Source of the DNA: Candidatus Saccharimonadota bacterium
GTDB taxonomy: Bacteria; Patescibacteriota; Saccharimonadia; Saccharimonadales; Saccharimonadaceae
Length of the DNA: 64,000 nt
Reading direction: 5' to 3'
Assembly: GCA_027492635.1 (NCBI GenBank)
Contig: JAPUEH010000007.1
Span: forward strand, 186,001-250,000
Shown here: positions 34,837 to 43,803 of the stretch, piece by piece
Layout of the letters: every line of letters begins with the position of its first letter
Numbering within the stretch: the first letter of the stretch is position 1
Translations under genes and position numbers: made by a program
The notes under the pieces: model-generated
Databases searched by the model: none
What the model saw: the letters and a program-made list of their open reading frames with translations, nothing else
Told to the model about the DNA's origin: nothing

Positions 34837-37071
34837 CTAGATATACTGCGCAGTGAGCGAGTTCTTTGCCTGCTTCAGCTCGGCGGGCGTACCGGTAAAT
34901 AGTACTTGTCCACCCTTGTGTCCGCCTTCGGGACCCATGTCGATAATCCAGTCGCTGGCACGAATTACGTCGAGATTGTGCTCGATGACGATGACGGTAT
35001 TGCCACTGTCGACCAGGCGGTTCATGATATCCAGCAGGTGTTGTATGTCCGACATGTGTAGTCCTGTCGTTGGCTCGTCCATCACATATACGCTGCCTTT
35101 CTTATGCAGTTCGCCCGCCAATTTGATGCGCTGGCACTCACCGCCACTGAGTGTACTGAGCGGCTGGCCAAGCGTCAAGTAGCCAATACCGACGTCAGTC
35201 ATAGCTTGGAGGGTGCGGGTGATATCTTTTTGGTCAAAGAATTCGAGTGCTTGATCGATGGTCATTTCGAGCACGTCGCTGATTGATTTGTCACCAAGTT
35301 TCATGTCGAGCACTTCGGCTTTGAAGCGCTTGCCTTCGCAGACTTCGCACGGAGTTTGCACGCCGTCGAGAAACGCCAGGTCGGTATAGATAACGCCAGC
35401 ACCTTGGCAGTTTTCGCACGCACCTTTGGAGTTGAAGCTAAATAGTCCGGGCGCAGCGCCAGTGGCTTTGGCAAAGGCTTTGCGAATACCGTCCATGATA
35501 CCTGTGTAGGTGGCAGGGTTCGACCGGCGGTTGGCCGCGACGGCTGATTGGTCGATCACGACTGCGTTGGGATATTGCTGCAAAAATACTTGGTTGATGA
35601 GCGAGCTTTTGCCCGAGCCGGCCACGCCAGTGACGGCTGTCATGATGCCTGTTGGTATGTCGACGCTGACATTTTTGAGGTTGTTGCGCGTCGCGCCCAC
35701 GATACTAAGTGCACCTGTGGCCGAGCGAAACGAGCTTTTTATCGGCAGTTGCTGCTGCAAGTGACGGCCAGTCAGTGTGTCGGACTGTAGCAGATCTGCG
35801 TACGTGCCTTCAAACATAATCTCGCCACCATGCCGACCAGCACGCGGGCCAACGTCGACAATATGGTCGGCGATTTTGATCACGTCTGGGTCGTGCTCGA
35901 CGACGAGTACTGTGTTGCCTTTGTCGCGAAGTTTTTGTAGCAATTCGTTGAGCCTGTGGACGTCGCGCGGGTGGAGGCCAATGCTTGGCTCGTCGAATAT
36001 ATACGTTACATCGACCAGGCTACTCGACAGATGCTTTACCATCTTGATACGCTGCGATTCGCCACCACTGAGTGTGTCGGTTTCGCGATTCAGACTCAGG
36101 TAGCCTAGGCCAATGTCGACCATGTGTTGCAGGCGTTCGGTGAGTGTAGCGACGACGCTCGCAGCAGTTGGGTCGGTGATTTTTTGTAGCTCGGGTATCA
36201 TGGCCTCAACTTCCATAGCAGTCATGTCGGCAATGTTCAGACCATTGATCTTTGCACCGAGCGCAGCTTGGTTGAGCCGCGCGCCATGACACAGCGGACA
36301 TTCGGCTTCATGCAAATATGGTGCAACGGCTTTTTGCGTGCGTTCCGACAGTGATTTGATGTCGCGTTTGATATAGCTTTGGGTGATTTTTTCTAGCACG
36401 CCGAGGTAGGTGATGTTCATGCTATTGCCGCCCATGTTCATCTTGAACTTGCGGTTTTTGCCCCATAGCAGCAGATCAAGCTCTTCGGTGGTGTAGTCGC
36501 TGAGTTTTTTGTCGATATCAAAATAGCCTGATGCTAGGTAGCTATTCATCTCCCACGTGGCGAAAAACGGCACATGTATCGCACCGCCCGCTAATGATTT
36601 GCTCATATCGATAAGTTTGTCTTGGTCGATGGTTAGTTTGGTGCCTGAGCCGCTACATTCCATGCACATACCGTTCGGGTCGTTGAACGAAAAGTAGTAT
36701 GACGCGCCAACATACGGCTGTGCCGCGCGTGAATACAGCAGGCGAAGCACCGCGTAGATATCGGTGATAGTGCCGACGGTTGAGTGTGCGCCGCCGCCCA
36801 AACGCTTCTGGTCGACGATGACTGCCATGCTGAGGTTGCTAATTGCATCGGCATCTGGCTGCGGATACTTCGGCAAAAATCCGCGCACAAACGCACTGAA
36901 GTTCTCGTACAGTTGGCGCTGCGCTTCGGATGCAATCGTGTCAAATACAATCGAGCTTTTGCCAGACCCTGATACACCAGTAAAAATCGTGATTTTGCGC
37001 TTGGGAATCCGCAAACTGACATTTTTCAGATTATTCTCGCGCGCACCTTGGATCTCGATGTATTCTTGCAT
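34837..37071 (-). CDS. UvrA-like ABC ATPase (UvrA2 class)
   Basis: A 744-residue paralogue of UvrA: two cassettes with GVSGSGKSS and GVAGSGKSS, LSGGESQRI and LSGGECQRI, DEPSIGL and DEPTTGL, and zinc pairs CMEC, CPLC, CENC and CEVC. It is ~190 residues shorter than UvrA, lacking the UvrB-binding insertion, as in UvrA2 proteins of Deinococcus and antibiotic producers. A role in drug resistance or damage tolerance is family knowledge, not shown here. The ATG at 37071 is chosen: TATCAT ends 6 nt upstream. Confidence 0.9.
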   Translation of the reverse strand: MQEYIEIQGARENNLKNVSLRIPKRKITIFTGVSGSGKSSIVFDTIASEAQRQLYENFSAFVRGFLPKYPQPDADAISNLSMAVIVDQKRLGGGAHSTVGTITDIYAVLRLLYSRAAQPYVGASYYFSFNDPNGMCMECSGSGTKLTIDQDKLIDMSKSLAGGAIHVPFFATWEMNSYLASGYFDIDKKLSDYTTEELDLLLWGKNRKFKMNMGGNSMNITYLGVLEKITQSYIKRDIKSLSERTQKAVAPYLHEAECPLCHGARLNQAALGAKINGLNIADMTAMEVEAMIPELQKITDPTAASVVATLTERLQHMVDIGLGYLSLNRETDTLSGGESQRIKMVKHLSSSLVDVTYIFDEPSIGLHPRDVHRLNELLQKLRDKGNTVLVVEHDPDVIKIADHIVDVGPRAGRHGGEIMFEGTYADLLQSDTLTGRHLQQQLPIKSSFRSATGALSIVGATRNNLKNVSVDIPTGIMTAVTGVAGSGKSSLINQVFLQQYPNAVVIDQSAVAANRRSNPATYTGIMDGIRKAFAKATGAAPGLFSFNSKGACENCQGAGVIYTDLAFLDGVQTPCEVCEGKRFKAEVLDMKLGDKSISDVLEMTIDQALEFFDQKDITRTLQAMTDVGIGYLTLGQPLSTLSGGECQRIKLAGELHKKGSVYVMDEPTTGLHMSDIQHLLDIMNRLVDSGNTVIVIEHNLDVIRASDWIIDMGPEGGHKGGQVLFTGTPAELKQAKNSLTAQYI

Positions 37072-37077
37072 ATACTT

Positions 37078-37087
37078 ATGATACAAT
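37078..37087. promoter_or_regulatory. Overlapping divergent -10 boxes
   Basis: The minus-strand TATCAT (37078-37083) of the UvrA-like gene overlaps by two bases the plus-strand TACAAT (37082-37087) of the Nudix leader. RNA polymerase cannot occupy both at once, so the two operons should compete. Confidence 0.6.
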
Positions 37088-37096
37088 AAAAATACT

Positions 37097-37170
37097 ATGA
37101 TTCCCTGCTGGTGATTCAAAGGAATCCTCTACACGTGCACGTTCGGACGAGCCGAACCGCTAGCGTTATC
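37097..37170 (+). promoter_or_regulatory. Structured 5' leader with micro-ORF (copy B)
   Basis: TACAAT (37082-37087) is followed after 9 nt by a six-codon ORF (MIPCW-stop, 37097-37114). GATTCC (37099-37104) pairs with GGAATC (37121-37126), then CTCTAC (37127-37132), then the hairpin TTCGGACGAGCCGAA (37142-37156), then TAGCGTTATCG. GAGGAG precedes the Nudix ATG at 37196. Block order and several exact blocks match copy A (23836-23899). No known riboswitch class fits. Confidence 0.55.
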
Positions 37171-37195
37171 GAACTAACTATACGAGGAGATAACA

Positions 37196-37666
37196 ATGGA
37201 CAAACGACGTATCAACGTGCGAGCTATTATTTGGTGCGAGGGGAAATTATTTGCGGTCAAGCATAAATCAAAAGATGGCGGCGAGGCGGATTATTGGTGC
37301 TTGCCAGGTGGTGGGCTGGATCCATTTGAGTCACTCGCAGATGGCGTGCGGCGCGAGCTGCTGGAGGAGACGGGTGTCGCGGCGCAAGTGGGGCGTATGC
37401 TTTTTGGGCAGCAGCTGCGTTCGACTCGGCCGGGGCGCGACGAAGAGTTGGAATTTTTCTACCACATTACGAATCCAGAAGATTTTATGGATATCGATTT
37501 GGTAAAGACGTCACATGGTGCAGAAGAGTTGGCGAGATATGATTTTATCGATCCAGCTACTGAGGATTTGTTGCCAGAATTTTTGCAGACAATTGATATC
37601 GAAAAGTATGTCGAGACTGTGTTGCCAGTGCAGATTGTTGATAATTTTAACGAGGAACTACGATGA
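37196..37666 (+). CDS. Nudix hydrolase
   Basis: A 156-residue Nudix enzyme with the complete box GGGLDPFESLADGVRRELLEETGV (GX5EX7REUXEEXGU). The family removes oxidised or other nucleoside diphosphate derivatives. GAGGAG lies 8 nt before the ATG and a structured leader precedes. It overlaps the next gene by ATGA, starting a nucleotide-sanitation operon. Confidence 0.93.
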   Translation: MDKRRINVRAIIWCEGKLFAVKHKSKDGGEADYWCLPGGGLDPFESLADGVRRELLEETGVAAQVGRMLFGQQLRSTRPGRDEELEFFYHITNPEDFMDIDLVKTSHGAEELARYDFIDPATEDLLPEFLQTIDIEKYVETVLPVQIVDNFNEELR

Positions 37667-38256
37667 AAGCGGAAATAGAAGCGAAATTCCTTGCTATAAA
37701 CTTTGAGGATATTCGTGCAAAGTTACGTGCGCTTGGCGGTGTGTGCGAACAGCCAATGCGTTCAATGCGGCGCGTCACGATTGATAATGATTTTATGAAG
37801 ACAGGCAAGGACGCGTTTTTGCGTGTGCGCGACGAGGGCGATAAGGTCACGATGACGTACAAACAGTTCGATAGCCTGTCGGTTGATGGTGCCAAAGAAA
37901 TTGAAGTCGAGGTGAGCAGCTATGACCAGACCATTGCGTTACTCGCACAGGCAGGCTTGCAGGTGACATCAGAACAGCACACCAAGCGTGAGAACTGGCG
38001 GCTGGGCGCAGTCGAAATTATGCTTGATGAGTGGCCGTGGCTCAAGCCGTATATCGAAATCGAAGGTGAGTCTGAGGCAGCGATACAGCACGTTGCTGAC
38101 CAACTTGGATTGGACTGGGGCGACGCAGTGTTTGGCGATGTGATGGCGGCATACCGCGTGGAATATCCGCACTTGGGGCTGCACGACTCACTCAAAATTG
38201 TCCGCGAAGTGAGGTTTGGCGATCCATTGCCCGAGCTACTCAAACGAATAATATAG
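37663..38256 (+). CDS. CYTH-domain protein (class IV adenylate cyclase / thiamine triphosphatase-like)
   Basis: A 197-residue CYTH fold protein: EIEAKF at the start, RVRDEGDKVTMTYK, KEIEVEVSSYD and ENWRLGAVEIMLDEWPWLKPYIEIEGES, all the alternating Glu/Lys/Arg strands that bind triphosphate and metal. Substrate (tripolyphosphate, thiamine triphosphate, ATP) is not readable. It overlaps the first Nudix gene by ATGA. Confidence 0.9.
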   Translation: MKAEIEAKFLAINFEDIRAKLRALGGVCEQPMRSMRRVTIDNDFMKTGKDAFLRVRDEGDKVTMTYKQFDSLSVDGAKEIEVEVSSYDQTIALLAQAGLQVTSEQHTKRENWRLGAVEIMLDEWPWLKPYIEIEGESEAAIQHVADQLGLDWGDAVFGDVMAAYRVEYPHLGLHDSLKIVREVRFGDPLPELLKRII

Positions 38257-38272
38257 AAAGGAAGATAAAGCT

Positions 38273-38692
38273 ATGAAAAAAGTTGCTAAGCTTGTCATGA
38301 TTGATGACAAAGATAACTATCTCCTCATGTATCGGAGTGATCATCCGGCGTTTGGTATAGATCCAGATTTGCCAGGTGGCACGCTCGAAGACGGGGAATC
38401 TACCCTTGAGACAATGATTCGTGAGGTTGAGGAAGAAGCTGGTGTTATCATCGCGCCCGAAGACGCCGAAGAAATTTATGCAGGTTCGGAGTATTCGCTC
38501 CATAATACATACAACGCCTTGTATCGTGTAAAATTTTCCAAACGACCAGAGATCACGATGAGCTGGGAGCACTCAAAATACGAATGGATTCCGCGTGAAG
38601 AGTTTATCGAAAAATCACGCGGCGCTGTCGACACTTATATGCATATGGTGGCGGATGTGGTAGAGAAGGCTTGGGCGGATAAAAATCTATGA
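38273..38692 (+). CDS. Nudix hydrolase
   Basis: A 139-residue protein with Nudix box GGTLEDGESTLETMIREVEEEAGV (positions ~42-65). AAAGGAAG precedes the ATG and it overlaps the next gene by ATGA. Second Nudix member of the operon. Confidence 0.92.
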   Translation: MKKVAKLVMIDDKDNYLLMYRSDHPAFGIDPDLPGGTLEDGESTLETMIREVEEEAGVIIAPEDAEEIYAGSEYSLHNTYNALYRVKFSKRPEITMSWEHSKYEWIPREEFIEKSRGAVDTYMHMVADVVEKAWADKNL

Positions 38693-39252
38693 AAATAAAT
38701 TATTTGACGACAAATACATTGAAATTCAAAATTGCTAAGAACTATTTCGACGCAATTGACGGTGTTGATCTTGTGCAGCATGCGTTTGACGTACCAGAAA
38801 TCCAGAGTGAATCTTGCGAAGAAATTGCCCGTTATTCGGCGACGTATGCAGCGAGAGCGCTTGGCGAGCCCTGTGTGAAAGCAGACGCCGGCTTCTTTAT
38901 TCAGGCGCTCGGTGGCTTTCCTGGTCCGTTTGTGAAGTATGTCAATGAGTGGTTGTCGGAAGAAAAATATCTAACTTTGCTCGATAGTGAAGCTGACCGG
39001 AGCGCTTATTTCGTAGATGCGACAGCGATTGGATTTCCAGATGGAACGTCAAAAATATTTACAAAAAAGTATCATGGTACAATTGCACAGCCGGGGCAGT
39101 ATCGACCTTCTGGCTGGCCTGCGAACTCTCTTTTTATTCCGGATGGCTACAGTGAGCCGCTTGGTATGATGAGCGATGAGGCGCAAGAAAAATATTGGCA
39201 AAGTGGAGTGTGGCCAGAGGTGGTTGAATATTTGCGAGGGCAGAATGACTAG
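38689..39252 (+). CDS. Non-canonical purine NTP pyrophosphatase, Ham1/RdgB-like
   Basis: A 187-residue protein: TTNTLKFKIAKNYF at the start (the SxNxxK-type motif), KADAGFFIQALGGFPGPFVKYVNEWL (the E/D-D-S-G-L-x-V-x-A-L-x-G-x-P-G-x-Y-x segment, here with ADAGFF), and RPSGWPANSLFIPDGYS (the GWGYDPIF segment). Ham1 enzymes hydrolyse ITP, XTP and dITP. The deviation of the second motif from the consensus means substrate may differ. Confidence 0.85.
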   Translation: MKINYLTTNTLKFKIAKNYFDAIDGVDLVQHAFDVPEIQSESCEEIARYSATYAARALGEPCVKADAGFFIQALGGFPGPFVKYVNEWLSEEKYLTLLDSEADRSAYFVDATAIGFPDGTSKIFTKKYHGTIAQPGQYRPSGWPANSLFIPDGYSEPLGMMSDEAQEKYWQSGVWPEVVEYLRGQND

Positions 39253-39388
39253 GCTGATTATTCTGCGCGGCAATTCTGGTGGTGGCAAAACGACGGTTGC
39301 CAAGCGTCTTCAGCGAGAGCTAGGGTACGAGACAATGCTCGTGCAGCAAGATGTTGTCCGGCACGAGATACTTCGTATTGCTTCTTAA
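39245..39388 (+). pseudogene. P-loop kinase, 3'-truncated
   Basis: A 47-codon frame, starting with ATG inside the end of the Ham1 gene, encodes the P-loop GNSGGGKTT and VQQDVVRHEILRI, the N-terminal quarter of a small AAA/kinase-type (zeta-toxin/chloramphenicol phosphotransferase-like) protein. It stops abruptly with TAA at 39386-39388, where a third Nudix reading frame takes over. Best read as the left half of a deletion. Confidence 0.7.
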
Positions 39389-39770
39389 CGAAGGTTTGCT
39401 TCCGGGCGGTGGTGTGGAGTCTGGCGAGTCTGAGAATGACGCGATTGTTCGGGAACTTCAGGAAGAGCTTGGTGTGAGCGTGAAAGATATAGAAGCGGTT
39501 GGCACCGTTGTTCAATATCGAAGTTTTTTAGGCAAAAAGTATGTGATTCATGGGTATACTGCGCTTTTTGATACTGAAGACGGTATGACTAATCCTCAGG
39601 ATGTGGGCGAGGCTCGGTTTGTCAAGAAGTGGCTTGCGGTGAGTGACGCTTTGACACTGGTGAAGAGGTCGATTAAAGCTGCTGAATCAAAGGCAATGGA
39701 CAGTGATACAAATCAGGGAAAGGTATTTAATCTGATGACAACGCGTGAGTTACTGGAGATATTGCGATAA
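39351..39770 (+). pseudogene. Nudix hydrolase, 5'-truncated
   Basis: Past the junction near 39375 the frame encodes LLPGGGVESGESENDAIVRELQEELGV, a full Nudix box, and a normal C-terminal half ending at 39770. Its N-terminal strand is missing or made up of the kinase DNA read in another frame. The in-frame ATG at 39351 lies within the kinase fragment, so an active chimeric protein is possible, though the normal start was lost. Confidence 0.65.
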
Positions 39771-39914
39771 TAATGCAACAGAGCTAGTCGGTGCACGCAT
39801 CGTCTATAGAGTGTACCGCTAGAGCCATTACTGGGACTGCGGCAAATCGACGTACTTGGTCCCTATGATGCATAAGTGCGGTATAATTTGTCTAAGGATA
39901 ACTATAATACACGT
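39771..39914 (+). other. Intergenic region with hairpins
   Basis: No gene seen. Several GC-rich self-complementary stretches precede TATAAT at 39903-39908, the -10 box of the next gene. A second TATAAT-like box (GTATAAT at 39880) sits 22 nt further up. Confidence 0.4.
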
Positions 39915-42900
39915 ATGACAAAAGCGCCTTCCATTAGTCAACTAGCCAAGTACGGACTTGATTATGTAAGTCTTATTTCGAGTAGCGGCTCAAGAAGCCG
40001 ACCGGTTAAGACTGATCTCATTGATACTGCAAAGCTGCCAGCAGAGAAGCTCGTTTTTGGAGATGATGTTGACAGTGTTTCGCTCAAGTTGGTGACAGCG
40101 CTTGATAGCCAATACGATATGGAGACTCCCGAAGAAGAAAAGAGTGATGAACAAAAGCAGGCAGAACAGCGAGTTCAGCACGATAGAGAGCTTCTGAATA
40201 AACTACAGGAGATCGACACGAAGATCAAAACCGATGAATACACAAAGCGAGTAGTGATTCAAACGGGCTTTGTCTCATTTGAAGCGAAACGATACCTTGA
40301 TGCGGAGTATAGCGATGACTACGAGAAGTACGATGCGCCTTTGTTTCAGATTCCTGTTGCTTCTTTGTACTTTAGGTTCACCTCTGACGGTGTAGATGTC
40401 ACGATTAATATCGCCGATAATTATATCGAAGTAGCGAGTGGTGCACTGAAAAATTATCTGCCGCAACAATATTATGACACAATATTTACATTTATCACTG
40501 ACGCAGAAGCAGACGATAAGACAACTCGTCCTATCGCGAGAGAGTTCGCAGATGACCTCTGGTCGACAATTCGTGTCCAGCTTGAGCGTGTGAACGCTCG
40601 GAACATCTCAGAGGCTCCTCGCTACACGGGAAGTTGCGTTGCGCTTGCTGCTAAAACAAATCACTTCTTGGCAGAAGACCTAAAAGAGATAGCGGCACTT
40701 GAGGACGAGGCGCTTCTTGAAACATCACTCGGTAGCTGGGTGTCTGACGAAGACATGGCGATTGAGCAGACCGTGTCTGATGATGGGAGCACTGAGATAT
40801 TCTTTCCCTTTGATTACGACAAGTATCAATTAAAAGTCTTGGGCATTACTGGCAACAAAGCGGTTATTGTCGAAGGCCCGCCAGGGACTGGTAAATCCCA
40901 GACAATTTCAAACCTTCTTGTCCACTTGGCGGCAACTGGCAAACGTGTCTTGTTTGCAAGCCAAAAAGACCAGGCAATACGCGGCGTAAAAGACAAACTA
41001 AAAACGCTCGACATTCCTTTTCTCTATGGGTATATCCCTGACAAAACATCAAAGCTATATACGGAAGAAGATGAGAAGGATAGCGCTGCCAATACGCTCC
41101 TTGCGCTCAATCGAGAGTTTCAAAAAAGAAAAGTGGGAGATCTGAGACAGCCGCTAGCTTTGCTTTCTCGGTCTGCGAATACTTTTGTGGAAAGCCTCAA
41201 CAATGAGCGCTCTGTGTATACACTGTACGAGGAACGGCGAAGTCTTGGGTATCTGGATGCTATATACCCCTATGAAATTGATAGCGAGTGGTATAGCCAA
41301 GCATGTGCCGTCGAGGATACGATCGCCAGCCTGAAGGCAAGTGTCGCTGAGTATGAGGCTACACACGAAAAACTCATTGAAGCGGCGAGCAAAAAGTTTG
41401 GACATCTCGAGCTTGATTATCCGAGTACGATTGATGCCCTCATAAATATTCAAGACTACTTCAAAGCGAATATGCCCGAAAGGTCGGGATGGATAGGCGG
41501 CAAAGTAAACGAGGTCAAGCTTCGCAGTGCACTAAAAGACTATGGACGTAACTTGCTGCAAGAAATATATGTCGAAGTTGAGAAGGTGCTTTTCTCTGAT
41601 AGCACAAAGTCGGCTCGCTTGCAGCTGCTCGGCAGTCTGTCCGATTACTTTGTGTATGATAGCGAAAGACGGTCGGTTGCGGAGCAACAAGCTATCCTCG
41701 GCGATGTGCTGAAAAGTGTAGAAATGCCCGCGATCACGTATGATCTTTTGAAAGAGATTGTTTTGGGGCATGGAAAAGACAAAGTCTTTCAAGACCTCAT
41801 TCGTTATAACGATATCTCCGAGCAGATAGAAGAAATATCACTCTATTCCGCGAACGAATTTAATCGCGAAATAAAAGATATTCGAAAATTTTATAGAACG
41901 AATGTAGCAAATTATGTGCGTAATCGCATTTTAACGAGGGTGAGCGAGGCAAATGATAGCAAGGGCGTGAGGGCGACACTTGCTCAAGTTGCGCGCAGTC
42001 TCACAAAAAGCAAAAAAGCCAATAAAACATTCGACCGTCTCAAACACAATAGCGAGAACTTTGGTGCAATGTCGAAGGTGCTGCCAATTTGGATGATGAG
42101 TCTCGACGATGTAAGCCGAATTGTGCCGTTGGAGATGAATGCGTTTGATTACGTTATTATCGACGAGGCCTCTCAGTGTAATTTTGCGTATGCGTTTCCT
42201 GCGATGTTTCGTGCCAAACACACCATTTTCTTTGGTGATACCTTGCAGATGCGAGATGACAATATAATGTTCAAGTCCAACGATCAACTAAGTGCCATCG
42301 CCAAGAAACATAAGATTCCGGATGTTTATCAAATCAAGGCAGAGGAAGATACGGTAAAGTCTGTCATGGATATCGCTACTCTGAACGGTTTTAAGACTGC
42401 AACGCTGAAATATCATTATCGCTCTCCCAGAGAATTGATTGGATTTTCGAACGAGTCCTTTTATGAGCCTATTGGTCGAAAATTAGAGGCGGTTAACGAC
42501 AATATCGTTCCATATAAAGATACTGGTCGAGTGCTTTTGACACACATTGTTAAGACGAATAGTGATGAAGAATTATCCGATAAAACAAACCTTGCGGAAA
42601 TACGGAAGATTCAAGAACTGATCACTGAAATAAAAGATGACCCTGTGTTACACAGTAAATCTATCGCTGTGCTGACATTCTTCAACGAACAAGCAGAACT
42701 TCTGCGCGATACGATCAAAGATGAGGATATCAAAGTTTCTATTATTGATGGTATCCAGGGTGACGAGCGTGATATTATCATTTACTCGTTTGTCATAAAA
42801 GACCCGACCGACAAGAGGCGATATATCGCGCTGACGGGCGAAGGTGGCGAGATTCGTAAGGACATTGCGGCGGGGCGTGTTAATGTTGCTTTTAGCCGCG

Positions 42901-43781
42901 CGAAGTTGCAGGTCCATGCAGTTACTTCTCTTGCCCCTGAATTGTGGCCTGAAGGTATTTGGATTAAAAGGTATCTTGAGTATGTTGAGAACAATGGCAC
43001 AGTGATACGTCGTCATGGCAAAGACGAGCAGCAGTTTGACTCATACTTTGAAGAGGAAGTATTTGCTCATCTTGCACAGACGTTGGATGCGAGCGACTAT
43101 ACGCTTACGACGCAGGTCGAGTCTCTTGGCTTCAAGATTGATCTTGTCGTATATCGTAATGGTAAGAAGCTTGCGCTTGAGATGGATGGTCCATCACACT
43201 TTGAGGGTGGTGACGGACAGGTATATGTGAAGGATGATTGGGATAGGCAGTGTGCTTTGGAGACGGCAGGCTGGGACTTTTATCGTGTCTCATATTTTGA
43301 TTGGGTCAATGATCGGGCTGCTGAGCAAAAAGCCCTTGTTGAATATATACATCACTATTTCTCGGACACTAGGCCTAGAAGTAAGTCAGATGTCTTAAAA
43401 GAACTCGAGGGCGAAATGGTCACGCCCGAGGAAGCTCCAAAGGAGATGTATGTTACAGATTTTTCCGCGGAGCATGTTGACCATGTTACGGTAGTGGGGA
43501 CTGCTCCATCGGCACCTGTCTCGAAAACTATCGCTTCGGTAAAGAAGACGTTTAGTGTCGGTAGCCGCGAAGTCAACCAGGATGAATTTAATATCTATCT
43601 TGCATCGCATGTAGGCAGCGCGGTAACCGTGAGGTATCAAACGCCGCGAGCAAATAGTGCTAAGCATTGGCGTACAATTAATTTGGTGAAGTATGATGCA
43701 ACCTATCTTTATACGCATGCGCCGGATGGGCGTGATTATCTGGTAAAGTACCGTCGTGATCGTGTCGTTGAGTTTAAGTAG
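39915..43781 (+). CDS. Large SF1 (DNA2/NAM7-type) helicase with C-terminal PD-(D/E)xK nuclease and tail barrel
   Basis: A 1288-residue protein. Helicase motifs: Walker A GPPGTGKSQT (about residue 320), VIIDEASQ (about 748), GDTLQM, KYHYRSP, GIQGDERDIIIYS and VNVAFSRAK. Residues ~1035-1140 hold a DUF559/Vsr-like nuclease core: YFEEEV, KIDLVVY, ALEMDGPSHF and DWDRQCALETAGWDFYRV. Residues ~1215-1288 form a small beta domain (VTVRYQTPRAN...YRRDRVVEF) resembling a WYL/Sm-like barrel. TATAAT ends 6 nt before the ATG. The combination beside other defence genes suggests phage defence. Confidence 0.85.
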   Translation: MTKAPSISQLAKYGLDYVSLISSSGSRSRPVKTDLIDTAKLPAEKLVFGDDVDSVSLKLVTALDSQYDMETPEEEKSDEQKQAEQRVQHDRELLNKLQEIDTKIKTDEYTKRVVIQTGFVSFEAKRYLDAEYSDDYEKYDAPLFQIPVASLYFRFTSDGVDVTINIADNYIEVASGALKNYLPQQYYDTIFTFITDAEADDKTTRPIAREFADDLWSTIRVQLERVNARNISEAPRYTGSCVALAAKTNHFLAEDLKEIAALEDEALLETSLGSWVSDEDMAIEQTVSDDGSTEIFFPFDYDKYQLKVLGITGNKAVIVEGPPGTGKSQTISNLLVHLAATGKRVLFASQKDQAIRGVKDKLKTLDIPFLYGYIPDKTSKLYTEEDEKDSAANTLLALNREFQKRKVGDLRQPLALLSRSANTFVESLNNERSVYTLYEERRSLGYLDAIYPYEIDSEWYSQACAVEDTIASLKASVAEYEATHEKLIEAASKKFGHLELDYPSTIDALINIQDYFKANMPERSGWIGGKVNEVKLRSALKDYGRNLLQEIYVEVEKVLFSDSTKSARLQLLGSLSDYFVYDSERRSVAEQQAILGDVLKSVEMPAITYDLLKEIVLGHGKDKVFQDLIRYNDISEQIEEISLYSANEFNREIKDIRKFYRTNVANYVRNRILTRVSEANDSKGVRATLAQVARSLTKSKKANKTFDRLKHNSENFGAMSKVLPIWMMSLDDVSRIVPLEMNAFDYVIIDEASQCNFAYAFPAMFRAKHTIFFGDTLQMRDDNIMFKSNDQLSAIAKKHKIPDVYQIKAEEDTVKSVMDIATLNGFKTATLKYHYRSPRELIGFSNESFYEPIGRKLEAVNDNIVPYKDTGRVLLTHIVKTNSDEELSDKTNLAEIRKIQELITEIKDDPVLHSKSIAVLTFFNEQAELLRDTIKDEDIKVSIIDGIQGDERDIIIYSFVIKDPTDKRRYIALTGEGGEIRKDIAAGRVNVAFSRAKLQVHAVTSLAPELWPEGIWIKRYLEYVENNGTVIRRHGKDEQQFDSYFEEEVFAHLAQTLDASDYTLTTQVESLGFKIDLVVYRNGKKLALEMDGPSHFEGGDGQVYVKDDWDRQCALETAGWDFYRVSYFDWVNDRAAEQKALVEYIHHYFSDTRPRSKSDVLKELEGEMVTPEEAPKEMYVTDFSAEHVDHVTVVGTAPSAPVSKTIASVKKTFSVGSREVNQDEFNIYLASHVGSAVTVRYQTPRANSAKHWRTINLVKYDATYLYTHAPDGRDYLVKYRRDRVVEFK

Positions 43782-43803
43782 TTGTTTCAATCAGCAATGC
43801 GAC

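Noticed and set aside
37097-37132. Fluoride riboswitch, because GAT...CTCTAC resembles its ends
   Set aside because: The 5' GG-rich pseudoknot partner and the inner conserved ACCGCC-type loop are missing in both copies.
37142-37156. Guanidine-II riboswitch, because of an ACGA in the hairpin loop
   Set aside because: That class needs two ACGR hairpins; only one is present and the surrounding stems differ.
39876-39914. Longer start (GTG 39876) for the large helicase
   Set aside because: The ATG at 39915 lies 6 nt after TATAAT, fitting the leaderless pattern seen throughout.
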